This document shows, one piece after another, positions 9,810 through 21,007 of a stretch of DNA of 64,000 nt. The stretch is from the NCBI GenBank assembly GCA_032358165.1, contig JAALGY010000032.1:2852001-2916000 (forward strand), given 5' to 3'. Position numbers and translations under genes: made by a program. A model generated the notes under the pieces. That model searched no databases and was not told the origin of the DNA. It was given only the letters and a program-made list of their open reading frames with translations. Numbering within the stretch: the first letter of the stretch is position 1; each line of letters opens with the position of its first letter. The stretch comes from Diplosphaera chodatii (taxonomy: Eukaryota; Chlorophyta; Trebouxiophyceae; Prasiolales; Stichococcaceae).

Positions 9810-12800
9810 TCAATCAAAGCACAGCATGCCGACGCCCTGCAGGCACTCCGTCATCTCCACCTCCCACAAGTCGGTCCCATCGAAGTACAGGTTGCGCAGC
9901 GGCAGGTCCACGTAGGTGGCCCCCCCACCAGTGGCTGCCACGGCGCCGCCGCCGCTGCTGGGCAGGCAGTTGCTGCAGGCGGCGTACTCGGCGATCAGCT
10001 CAAACAGCCTTCGCTGCAGCAGCAGCTGACCCTCCTGCTGCGCCGCACGGCTGTCAGGCGACAGGAAGTTCACGGCCTGTCGCAGGGAAACACAGTTCAG
10101 CCTGCATGATATGGAGCAGGATTGGAACAGGAGCGTGCATGGTAGATCTGCCTGTCATCCCAGATGCAGGCAGGGTGCACAGTAGTGGCTGCAGTGATGG
10201 CAGCCTCACCGCAGCGTGCTCACAGACAAGCTGGTTGAGGGGCTCTGGGACCAGCGGCAGCCCCAGCGCCAGCTGCAGCGGCACCCAAGCATCGCCCGGG
10301 GGCGGGCTGCCACCCTGTGCTGCGCCCGCACCGCCTGCTGCCGCCGACGACTGGACTGCTGAGGGCTGTGCTGCTGGACTGTCTGCTACTGCAGCTACCT
10401 GTTTAGATGCCGACGGACTCTGCATACTTGTGTAGCCGTCCAGCAAGTCGCCAAAAGGCTCCATAGACGCTGCAGTTGCAGCTGGCACAGCATCAGCAGG
10501 CGGCTGTTCCGCTACTGGCAGGACCTTCATCTGGTCTGAAAGCTGTGGCTCCTGATTCTGCGCGCTCCTGGACACCTGCTGACAGGAGGAAACCAAGGGT
10601 GACCAAAGCGTGACAACTTCGCCGTCAGGGTCAAGCGCACGCGCAGCAGGTGCAGGATGCATATGGCTGCGGGGGGGTTCAGATCACCTGCAGCAACCTA
10701 AGGTACCCGACGGCCTTGCCGAGGCCGAGCGCCTGCACAGCGGGCGCCAGCCGCGGCGGCGGCGGCACCTGCACCCGCTCACCGGCGGCTGTGACTCCCG
10801 TGATGGTGGCGCCTGGCGGCGATGCCAGCGGCAGCGGCACGTCCACCATCCGCAGCTCCTGCCCGGCGACACGTGCAGTAAGCCGACTGCAGAACACCGC
10901 AGCTGCCATGCTGAGCAGGGAGCGCCCTGCAGTGTGCGCTGGAGCGGGGCCGGCAGGCAGGCCGGAGGCGAAGAGTGCATGCGCAGCCTCCTGGCTGCAT
11001 CACGCTTGAGTCAGGTCAGCAGAGCCTGCCATCCTCCTGCGCCCACCTGCGCGCCCAGGTGCAGCGGCTGCACCAGCAGCGCGGTGCGGGTGAGCGCGTC
11101 GTTGAGGTGCGCCAGCAGGAAGGCGCCGTCGGTGAGGGCCGGCACTGCCTCGGCGCGCACCGCCGCCGGCGCCCAGGGCCACACCAGCGCCTGGCTGCAC
11201 CCTGCGCCCGCACCCACAAGGTGGTAGTGCTTCATTGGCAGCGCCATCCATCGTTGACAACGCTGAGCTGGCAAATGCTCCGCAGTAGACATAGCAGAGT
11301 GATAAACAGCAGCAGTGGTGTGACACGGCATCGAGTAGCAACTGGAGTCTCAAGCGTGCGGCGCAAGCCGTCACTGCACCTGCGAGGCAGGCGGGCAGGC
11401 GCCACAGCCGCTGGCCGGCGGGCAGCACCAGGCCCGGCGGCCCCTGCTGCAGCGCCACGTACAGCGCCAGCTGCAGCCACGGCGTGGCGCCCTCCACAGT
11501 CGTGCCATAGTTGATGGGACCTGCGGTTTATTTACGCCCTGCCTTGCCACTGCGATGTTATGGCGATCAGGGCCCCTGAACCAGACGAGGCGACCACGAG
11601 GCTATGACAGGCGTGTCACTACCAGACTCACCAGGCCGCAACGGCGAGAGCGGCAGCGGCGGGTATGGCAGTGGTGCAATCGGTACAACTGCTAGGTAGG
11701 AGTGTGCCAGCACACGGGCCGCCGCAGCAGGTGCAAGGCCTGCACTCGAGGACACAGCATGTGATGTCAGCTCTCATGCTGGGCTGATCAAGTTGCATCC
11801 TGCTGTGGAGAGTGGAGGAATCAATTTGATGGCATAGCTGGTGCTACCGACTGTGCAGCTCACAGGTACACGCCTGGCAGCCGTCGGCAAGTGCCAGGTA
11901 GTGCTGGCACCTACCTGTGAGGCTCTCCTTGCGCAGCAGCTCGAGGGGCAGACTGCTGTTGGAAGCAGCAATGGTCTCCAGTGTCCTTGCCAGTGCACTG
12001 TGAGAAGGAGCTTGAATTTGTCAACCAAATTGTGGAGGTGTGTGATCAAGTGCTGACAGCTGCTGCCAACGACAGGCAAGACTTGGCAACAACAGGCAAC
12101 CATGGCACCTCAGCCCACCTGGAGTAGCTGGACAGGCGGGCCATCTCGCCCTCAAAACCCGAGCCGGCATCCACGCTGAGGTGCAGCTCGTGGATCATCT
12201 CAGCAATGCTGTCGGCTCCCGTCACCCGTCCGCCTGCACACGCAGGATGCCCTGCTGGGGCGCAGGTGGCGGTGGCGTCGGAACTCTCGAGTGAGCAACG
12301 TCATCCGGTAGCAACACGGGTCCCTGCAGGGGCGCACCCTCGAACAGCGAGACGGAGTGGCGCTTCAGGCCGGGCGACAGGGCGCCCATCATCAGCAGCC
12401 CGGTCACCTCGGCGTCCACCACCACCGCCACCGCGCCGCCGCCCTCCCGGCCCGCCGCCGCGTCCGGCCTGGCGCCGCCACCGGGGCCTGCCTCCCTGCG
12501 CACTCATTCGACAGCACATCCGGCAGTGTGCTCTCTGGCATGCAGGGCCACATTGCAAGCAGTGCACAAGCCTCATGGACTGACGGCACCTACAGTGGCA
12601 GATCAACACCGGCAACAGGGGCATCACCCCGAGGCGATCGCCTCCTCCTCCTCCAGATCCAGCACGAAGGGGTTGGTGGTCCTTGTGCCGGCGCCCTGCA
12701 GGTCCGGTGCACCCTCCGTCGCCTCCACTGCAACCAGCAAAGGGAGCAGCTCAGCAGGGACACACTGCAGATGACTGGGTTCAGCGCTGTCACCTCCCGG

Positions 12801-15090
12801 CTGCTCAGCAGTCCCAGGTGGCTGCACTGCAGGGTCAGTGCAGCCACTGCCACCTTTGGTGTTCCGATGCAACCACAGTCAGGGTGCCAAATTGAAAGCC
12901 GCTCACGGCGGGTGCCGAAGCCGAGGCGGCATGCAATCGACACGGCCTCCTGCAGCTGCTGCAGCTCCACGTTCAGCACATCCGCCTGTGATGCAGCCAA
13001 ACAATGCTGCACGTTGCACCACAGGTTACAGTAAGCAGCCAGAGTCTGTGGCCAGATCGTCGCCGGCCCGCATCACCATGCACCTGTGGTGCCATGGTTG
13101 CTCTGTCGAGTTCGTCTTGTGTATGGCAGTGGGGGAGGGTGCAATGTCACGCACCAGCGAGGCGACATCAGCACGCTCGGTACTGGCTACGAATGTGGCA
13201 TACAGCAGACCTTCGATGGGATCACCCCTCTCCCCAGTGGTGTCGGTGTCCTTGTTGGACACAAAGCCCTGCACGTGCAAAGCCGCGGGTGACGACGCAT
13301 TTGATGACACGTGTCGCCGCATGGTCGACGGGCTTCATGTACAGCCACACCACTGTTTTTACATGGTCCAGCACTGCGTGCGCAGGTTGCTGCCATGCAG
13401 TCGTGTGGCTCAGCCCGTAGGGCAGGTTGTGCACCTCCAGTGGCGGAATGGACACATGGTCGGACGGGCTGATGGGCACATCAAAGTAGACAAGCTCGCG
13501 CTTGTACAATGACGTGAGCACCCTGCACAGTGGGCATGCCGAGAGTACTTACGATGTTTCACAAACTGGCCGGCAGATGGAGGCTGCCTTGAGCGCTAGC
13601 ACAGCTGTAGTGGCGGTCCTTTGCCAACAGACTAGCACGCTGGGCAATCAGCAGCCAGTGCAGGTGTGGTCGTAGCCATGCACCTGGAGTTGAGGCCGGA
13701 CACCCGCTGCCCCTCGACTGCCACGATGCTGCGGCAGGTGCGCAGCTCCTCTGGCGTGAGCGACTGGAACTCCACCTCGCCTACCAACATTCTGTGCTTG
13801 AATCACCAAGTGTACGGCTGCATCTTGAGCGCGCCGGGGCAGGGGCAGGCGCTGGTAGGTGGGCACTGTTGGAGTTGTAGAACATACTCACAGAAGAACA
13901 ACATTGTTGTGCTGCCCCGGCATCTGCCACGGGGGGGTGCAGTCCTTACCCAGGTTGACGACGTGCGCGACCCACCAGGGCTCCAGGCGCGGGTCCAGCG
14001 GCTCGGTGGGCAGCACCTCCCTGGCTATGGCCTTGTTCACCCGCCACACCTGCGGCGACTGGCACCCAGGATGACGACTGGCCAGAGGCGAGGTGTCTGC
14101 AGGCATCCCGGGGGCGCGCATGTTGCCGGCAATCGAAGCTGGAGGAGGGTGAAGGCACACCAGCTTGCGGGCTTTGCATTGGTTCATGAGGTTGATGTAC
14201 TCGTTTCGCCCAATCCCCACAATGTGCACAATGTCAGCCGCCTGCACGGTTGGGTTGCGTCGTATGTCAGCAGTCTTGCAGCCAGAGTCCAGCCGCATCT
14301 GTCCCATGCTACATGTTGATGCCAAGACATGCATGACGAGCTTTCTGAGCGAACTACGATCAGAAGCATGCGGGTCGCAATCCAACAGGGCAGCTCACCG
14401 TGAAGTTGGGGATGAAGTCATAGCTCTTCTCCTCCCTCATCACCGAAAACAGCAGGTCACAGTAGTACTTGAAGGGCGTTATTCGCAGCACTTGACAGAC
14501 ATACGACGCCAGGTGGTATGGAAAGAGCTGCGCAATGGGTAGGCGATGTGTTAGGAGTCATGCAAGCACAGTCGTTTTGTGGCAGGGGGATCATATCACC
14601 CTGCACCACCCATGCGATGACACAGCGCCCCATCGTACCCGTAATGATGACCTGTAGAACCTTATGAGATCCTCATAGTACTCCTGCTCGCCGCACACGG
14701 TCTTGGCCAGGCTGCCCACCCAGCGCTGGCCCCTCTGGTGGCAGTAGCCTTTGACCCTGCGGCCATGAGGTGAGCGCGTCCTGCTAAGCACACATGCCGC
14801 TGCCCGGTCTGTTGGTGCCCAGGTTGTGCAGCTGGTCAAGCGGCGAAGTCATGCTTCGCAGCACGTGTCACACAGCATCGTATTGACTGCTGCAAACACA
14901 CTTGATCTTCCAGTCTGACGGAGGCAGCAGCGTCCTGACACGGGGCGGCAGCTCCTCATATAGGCGCCCAGTCGAGATGGCCTGCATGGTGTGTTTGAAG
15001 CACTGTGATGAAGGGCCGGGAAGTGTAGATAATCATAGGACGGGATACGTGGAAGCATCGCACCTTTCTGATCCACTCCTCTGTCGCCAT
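9810..15090 (-). CDS. FAM91A1: FAM91 family protein (Golgi vesicle-tethering adaptor)
   Basis: There are twenty exons: 15064-15090, 14902-14981, 14639-14756, 14399-14527, 14161-14241, 13892-14049, 13684-13791, 13435-13522, 13155-13268, 12907-12985, 12628-12727, 12338-12495, 12119-12215, 11915-11997, 11632-11739, 11380-11520, 11047-11201, 10688-10858, 10210-10575 and 9810-10076 (875 aa; human FAM91A1 is about 840). FAM91 landmarks appear in order: EQEYYEDLIRFYR, RITPFKYYCDLLFSVMREE, NKAIAREVLPTEPLDPRLEP, ELVYFDVPISPSDHVSIPPL, ACRLGFGTR, LLMMGALSPGLKRHSVSLFE and DAWVPLQLALGLPLVPE. The protein ends in a LYFDGTDLWEVEM segment as in plant members. In animals FAM91A1 works with TBC1D23 and WDR11 in capturing endosome-derived vesicles at the trans-Golgi. 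The boundaries of exons 6 and 12 are the least certain. The gene is tail to tail with the permease gene. Confidence 0.92.
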
Positions 15091-15858
15091 GACGCAGCAG
15101 GCTCATGAACAGATCTGATAGGTATTGCTGGCAGCGGCGCTGATCATCGTGGTAGCGTTGTCATGACAAAACACGCGATTTGCTGTGCATGGAGCTGAAG
15201 AAGCGACTGAGGATTCTGAACTGAGACATTCAGATCACACACCTGCCGAATTGTTGAAACCAAGCCGTGACACCATGATCATAGCACGGTGAACAAAGTG
15301 CAACACAAAGAAAGTATCAACGTAAGCTCCCACAGCATTGTATGTCAGGCGCATTTTGGCATTGAGCACCAACTCTACGCATTTCCATGACGACATGCTT
15401 CGTCCAGCTTCCCACGCTTCGTGTACCCATAGCACGCATAGCATATTTAACACCCGTAACGTGGGTCGCCTGATAACTTCATCAATGCTCTGGCGTCGCT
15501 CTTTCCCAGGAGGAGGTCATCATTAGCGTGGGCTGCCGGCCAAAGTCCTCAAACTGATCTGCTGCCGTGCGTGGGAGCTGCAGGCTTTTCACCAGTGCAG
15601 TGTCACAGCGGAACAGCTGGCTACCAGCACATTATTGCACTCCTTCTGCTAGCTGAGAGTGGCACTTTGATCGACAGCGGCCAGCATGGCAGAAAAGTCT
15701 TCAGAAGACGGACATCTCAAACAAACCTAAACCATTGACTCAGAGCAGTCGGCTGCATTCGCATGGGTGCAGCAAGGTGTCATGCATGGCGCAGCTGCAA
15801 GTCCGCTACTCTACTGAGCCGCCGTACATTTGGACCGCTTGCTGAAGCACAGAATGCA
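15091..15858. other. Intergenic, FAM91 upstream region
   Basis: This stretch lies between the FAM91 start and the stop codon of the eight-finger gene, both on the minus strand. It should contain the FAM91 promoter and the 3' UTR of the finger gene. Small open frames (15235-15453 minus, 15338-15526 plus) show no recognisable protein. Confidence 0.5.
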
Positions 15859-18800
15859 TCAAGCTGCCGCAACATGCTGCTCCGGCTGCGCCATCTGCTG
15901 CTCGGGCATGCCCTGCGACTTCTCCGCCTCTTGCGGCTGGAATGGCATCTGCACCTGCCCTGGGTCCGGCTCCTGCTGAGCATACCCCTGCACCTGCTGC
16001 GGGTAGTGCTGCTGCAGCTGCTGCTGCTCCTGACCCTGCTGCTGGTACTGCGCCACCAGCATGTCTGCACAACATCATGAAACAGGCATCAGGCTACAGG
16101 AGGATGCGGGACGATCTTACAGGAATCAGGCGGGCAAGACGACAGGTTACAGCGCTTAGCATGGCAGTACCATACCGTGCACAGGCATCTGGGCGGCTGG
16201 CAGCGTCATTGGAGGCATGTTTGGGGCATTCTGGCCTACGGGCCGTGGTTCCTGCAACTCAGGAGGTAGCGTCAGAAGTTGCGCAACAGATCCCAGCAGC
16301 AAAGGCCAAACATGGGAATCCCAGGCCATGGGCACTTCTCGGAGCAAGCTTCAACGCCTGTGAACATATAGTGGGGGCGTACCTGCGCCTGGCGAGCAGC
16401 ATTTTTGCAGGCACGGCACCAGGACTGCAGGCCATCGTGGCTCTGCTCACGGCGGAAAAACTCGCTTGCAGCCTTCAGCACATGGCACTTGCTGCATGGC
16501 TTCTCCACCACTGTGGGCTGCTTCACCACTGGGCGCGCTGCCTGCAGAGCAGGATGGTGTCAAGTCAGTTGCGACTGATCGGTTGTACTCGCCAAGCGAT
16601 CATCACGTTTCACATGCCGGCCTCCAAGTGCCAAGTACAAGGGAGAGGATGGCCACTGGGATGGCGGGCAACTCAGTGCATGAAGGGAGGCTAGCATGCA
16701 GCACCTTCATGCAGTCCTTGCACTGGGACTGCAGCCCATCGGAGGTGCGCTTGTAGCGGTCGAAGCAGTTGGCGGCCCGCACGTCCCCGCACTTGCTGCA
16801 CTTCTTCTGCTCCACCGTTGGCGTCGTCACATTCTGCAGCGCTGACCGCTTGCACTGCTTGCACTGACTCTCCAGCTTGTCAGTGGTGTGCTTGTTGCGG
16901 TAGAACTGGTCTGCCGGCTGCACCTGTGCCAGGGAGTCCATCAAGCCATTGGGTGCTGGTGTTGAAACACATCCATCCAGAGGACACTTGACATGGTGAG
17001 ACCCAGATGTATCGAACAAGGCGGTTGCAGGCAGATACCTGATGGCACTTGCTGCACTGCTTCTCTGAAGGCAGGACGCCGCTTGATGCTGCCTGCGCGG
17101 CCTGCTCCCGAGCAGTCTGCAGGACAAGGACATGCAGTCAACTGTGCATGTCGAGCCACGATCGGGATAGGTGGTGGGCAGCAAAAGAATGAGAGTACCA
17201 TGGACAGCATGATCACAGGGAGAAAGCCTGCCAGTGAGGAAGCACACCAGCAAGCAAATGTCGGAGCATGGGATGCCTCGAGCATTAGGTTGGGAGCGAT
17301 TGATGCGGTGCCGTACCTGCTCACACTGCTGGCACATGATGGCGAGACCGTCTGGGCTGCCTGCCACGGCGCGGAACTGGCTGGTTGAGCGGACCTCGTG
17401 GCACTGTGGGCAGCTCTTGAGCGTCTCCTGCCCAGGCGCCGCCGGCTGCAACGGCGGCGCCGCCTGCTGCGGCGCGACCGCTGCACTCTGCTCCCATGGT
17501 GCGGGCTGTGTGCTGGGCGCTAGGCCCTGCGACGCAGCTGCTGCTGCGGCTGCAACTGCACATTTGACGACAGATCATCGGAACCATGCTTACCACATAG
17601 ACAGCGCAGATCATCTTTGCTGAGGACAAGGAACACATTTCGTCGCTGGCCACATTGCTGGTCAGCCTGCAACTGCTTTGACACAGAACACACCTGGGTC
17701 CTGCGCCGACAACATGCCAGCGAACATCGGGTTATGTACGCCGGCATCCAGCGGCATGCCGGCCTGCAGCTGCTGCACCTCTGGCAGCTGCATTGCGCCC
17801 AGCTGCTGCATGGGCACCGCCGCCACCTCGGCCTCCTTAGCCGCCGCTGCCAGCTGCGCTTGCTTGGCACGCGATGCGTTCTTGCAGGCCTGCAGGAACG
17901 TCAGCCACGCTGTGCTGCAATCACAAGTCCGGATGAGAACACACGAGATGGCTTTGTAGACAACAGACATCTTCCCAGTCTGGCATGCCAGCATTGGACA
18001 GCCCCAGGCTGCTCTTGTGGCATCACCATCAGCACCCTGGCTGACAGAGCAACAAACCACCTTGCAATACGACTGTAGCCCATCGGAGGAGAATTTGAAG
18101 CGGAAGAACTCGGTTGATGCCTTGGTGATGCGGCACTTGGTGCAGCGCTTGTGTGACACTGTTGGCTCCGACACCATTGTACGTGCATTCTGCACAGCAG
18201 CAACGCAGCGGGTGATCTGTGCACATCAAATCTGCACCGCACCCAAAGGCGCAAATTTGCCAGACGATAGTGCTGCTATGGTCGAGCGACATCCGAGCCA
18301 AACATGCAGCTGCGTGCGTATGCAGGAAATGCAGCTGCAACTCACCTTCATGCAGGCTTTGCACTGGCTCTGCAGTCCGTCGGCTGTGCGCTTGTAGCGG
18401 TCAAACTCCGTGGCCGGCTTCTCCATGTGGCACTTGCTGCACTGCTTGCGTTCAACTGTCGGCACCTCCGTCATTGGGAGGGCCTCCCGGATGCACTCCT
18501 TGCACCTGCAGCAGTTGCAGGAAGCGTCTCTCAGCAGGACATGACCTGGTCGGATAGTGAGTGCATGTAATGCAGCAAGATCTGAGCTTTCAGGTGATGG
18601 ACAGGCGGTATCGTCAGTGCGCACACCTGCTGTGCAGTCCGTCAACGCCCCACTTGCTTTTGCAGAACTCGGAGGCATGCTTGATGATGTTGCACTTCTT
18701 GCACTGCTTCTGTGTGACCGTTGGCTGTGGGTGCTGCAGCAGATAGGTCAACACACTCAGCTTGACCCACATGTCTCGCTGTATGCTGACTGCTGACAAG

Positions 18801-19713
18801 TTCAGGGTAGCTCAGTACGATCAGGCTGCAATGCTATCGGTGCTGTGCACACCTGCTTCATGCCAGCCTTGCGGCAGCCCTTGCACTTGTTGCTGAGCTG
18901 ATCGGCATTGCGTTCCTCCCTGTTGAAGTCGCTCACCGGCTTGTCAAGCTGGCACTGCTGGCACTTCTTTGAACGGCCATCCCCATTCGGGTCGCTGCCC
19001 TGTACGAGTAGGACAGAGGCAAAGCTCAGCCCCAATGCATTGCCCAACCCACCTGCTGCAGCACACGAGGAGAGTGTGCCTTCCCCACCTGAATCATCAT
19101 GGCGGTTCCTTGAGCGCAATGCACTAGGCACCATCAAGCCGTGACTCACATCGATGTCCACATTGCCGTCTCCAGCATCGGGGTCGCCCACAGCTTCGCC
19201 GGCAGCGAGGAGTGCGGAGATGGGGTCCTGCCCTTGCTGCGTGGGGGCCGCCACCGCGTGGTGCTCCTGCAGCTGCGCCAGCTGCGCTGGGTCGTACTGC
19301 TGCGCGTCCAGAGGCTGCTGCTGGTCATAGGCCTGCTGCTGCCCAGCATGCGGGTCATACTGCTGGTCATACTGCCCGTTAGCCGCCTGGGCATTGTAGC
19401 TCTGCACATCGACGTGCTGATCCAGCTCGGCCTGCATGGCCTTCGCGGCAGCGCCAGCAAGCCCGGTCAGCGAGAGCATACGATCTTCCGATAGCGTGAG
19501 CAACTGACCAGCCGCGCACCATAGTGGGTAACAACAAAGCATGCACGGCATCACCTGGGAGTGCAGCCCGGCGGGCTGCTGCTCTGCGTCTCCCAGGTCT
19601 GCCGCGTCGCCGTTGAGGCGCTGGCGCTTTGGGCCGGGCTCTCCGGCCTCCTGCAGGGCCGGGTGGAGGTGCCCCACAGCCGGTGCCACCTCGCCAGACT
19701 GCCCGTAGTCCAT
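15859..19713 (-). CDS. Eight-module CX2C-X22-CX2C zinc-finger protein
   Basis: Thirteen exons (19555-19713, 19150-19503, 18853-18999, 18627-18733, 18346-18505, 18061-18189, 17694-17889, 17317-17555, 17039-17116, 16705-16923, 16383-16541, 16176-16251, 15859-16064) give 2229 nt, 742 aa. A Gln/Asp/Ala-rich N-terminus contains PKRQR, a possible nuclear localisation signal. Eight fingers follow, starting KCQQC, QCKKC, QCSKC, RCTKC, SCPQC, QCSKC, KCSKC and PCSKC. Each has exactly 22 residues between cysteine pairs, and most have a Lys or Arg at the fourth position, Phe at the ninth and Asp at the seventeenth. Fingers sit about one per exon; introns cut fingers 2, 4 and 6 internally. A Gln/Pro-rich tail closes the protein. 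A nuclear nucleic-acid-binding role is plausible but unproven. An acceptor just upstream of 19713 (TGTGCAG) hints at a further 5' exon. Confidence 0.82.
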
Positions 19714-21007
19714 CGCGTCGTCTGCACAAGACAAACAATGCGTTTTCATAGCCAGGTCAGAGGGTTGGATACACTGGTATGGACGTCTGCAGTGCCAGCG
19801 TGCCGGCACAGCCACTGACAGACCTGCAGGTGCAGCCCACCCCAGGACTGAGTCAGCGGGTGACAGGGCGGTTAGGCACTGGCTTGCACGCCATTGCGTG
19901 CTCGCAGTTCAGCAGATCAGCCGAAACGCCTTGCATTGGACCGCCGCACGCACCTACAGCTGGGTGGGGCGAGTGAGCCGGAAGGTTTCGAACCGGGAGG
20001 TCGCCGCAGGCCGTCCAAGGCGTCTCAGGTCGGTGCTGGGCGCACCTGGATGCTTTCACAGCTGTCTGAGGGCCAGAATAGCCGCGGACGCGGCTAACAA
20101 TGCGTGCGCTGGAAGGGAGACGAAGTGCAATGAGCCCTGACGCCGCTTGAGTGGCAACAGGCCCCTTGACGGTCTTGCGGTCTGCGCCCCGCTTCACCTC
20201 GGACGGCCGGCGTCACTACGATGGCCGCTCTCTATGACTTTGTTGCCACCATTTCTTAGAGTCGCGAGCACCAGCAGGAACAAGGGCGCTGAGTGTCCCA
20301 GTGCGCTGAGAGTCGCAGAAGACGCTTTGCACCAGGGGGAATAACTACCAGAATTTCTCTTCTGCTATTTCCCTTGTCACCACGCCATCAAACCCTCGAC
20401 CCCGCTTGCCCATGCTGCTTCCTGCTTTTTGCCTTCCGGCGGGACTCCACACGCCCCACAAGCACAGTTGGCATGGCAACAAATGGCTTCACATACATTG
20501 GCTCCTGCACACGGCCGACGGCCGCAGGCTGGGCTTGCTGCCTTCCGGATTTGCGGTAGTTGCGCAGGCCGGCTGGCTGTATCTCACGATGTGCATCAGT
20601 GTTTGCAAGCAGTCTTTTGACATGCCCCTGCCGGCCAGGTGCGCCCGTGCTGCCTGACCCTTCAGATTTCTGCATCAAGTGCACGTGCTTCCGCTAGCTG
20701 CGCAGTTGCAGGCGTGCTGTGTGTGCCATCTGCAAGGTGTGGCATCAGTCCATCTGGCCCAGGAGTGCTGCCATGCGGCATATAATTAGACTGAGGATCA
20801 ACCTGCTCTTGCACGTGCATATGTCTGACGTCATAGTGTCATCGCCTCCGCTGATGCCCGGGCCCTTAGCAATCAGACATGCTTCCGAACTCCTCCCGAG
20901 ACTGTTTGCAGCTGCACTAAGTGATCAGCATACCCAGCGCACTGCAGGGAGACTTGGAAGTACACTCTGAAGATCTTCCACGTTGCTCTGTGCAGCTCCT
21001 AGGCCTT
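19714..21007. promoter_or_regulatory. Divergent intergenic region (finger gene / repeat-rich gene)
   Basis: About 1.3 kb separates two divergently transcribed genes and should hold both promoters and 5' UTRs. No clear TATA box, tRNA or ORF of known type is visible. Open frames at 19853-20197 (-) and 20388-20684 (-) are low-complexity and not supported. Confidence 0.4.

Noticed and set aside
15859..16062. Gln-rich 67-codon frame as a separate small gene
   Set aside because: It joins in phase to the upstream finger exons through a normal GTATGG...GTGCAG intron and is best read as the C-terminus of that protein.
19960..20040. Possible tRNA suggested by GGTTCGAAACC on the minus strand near 19990
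   Set aside because: No matching A box or cloverleaf stems could be built around it.
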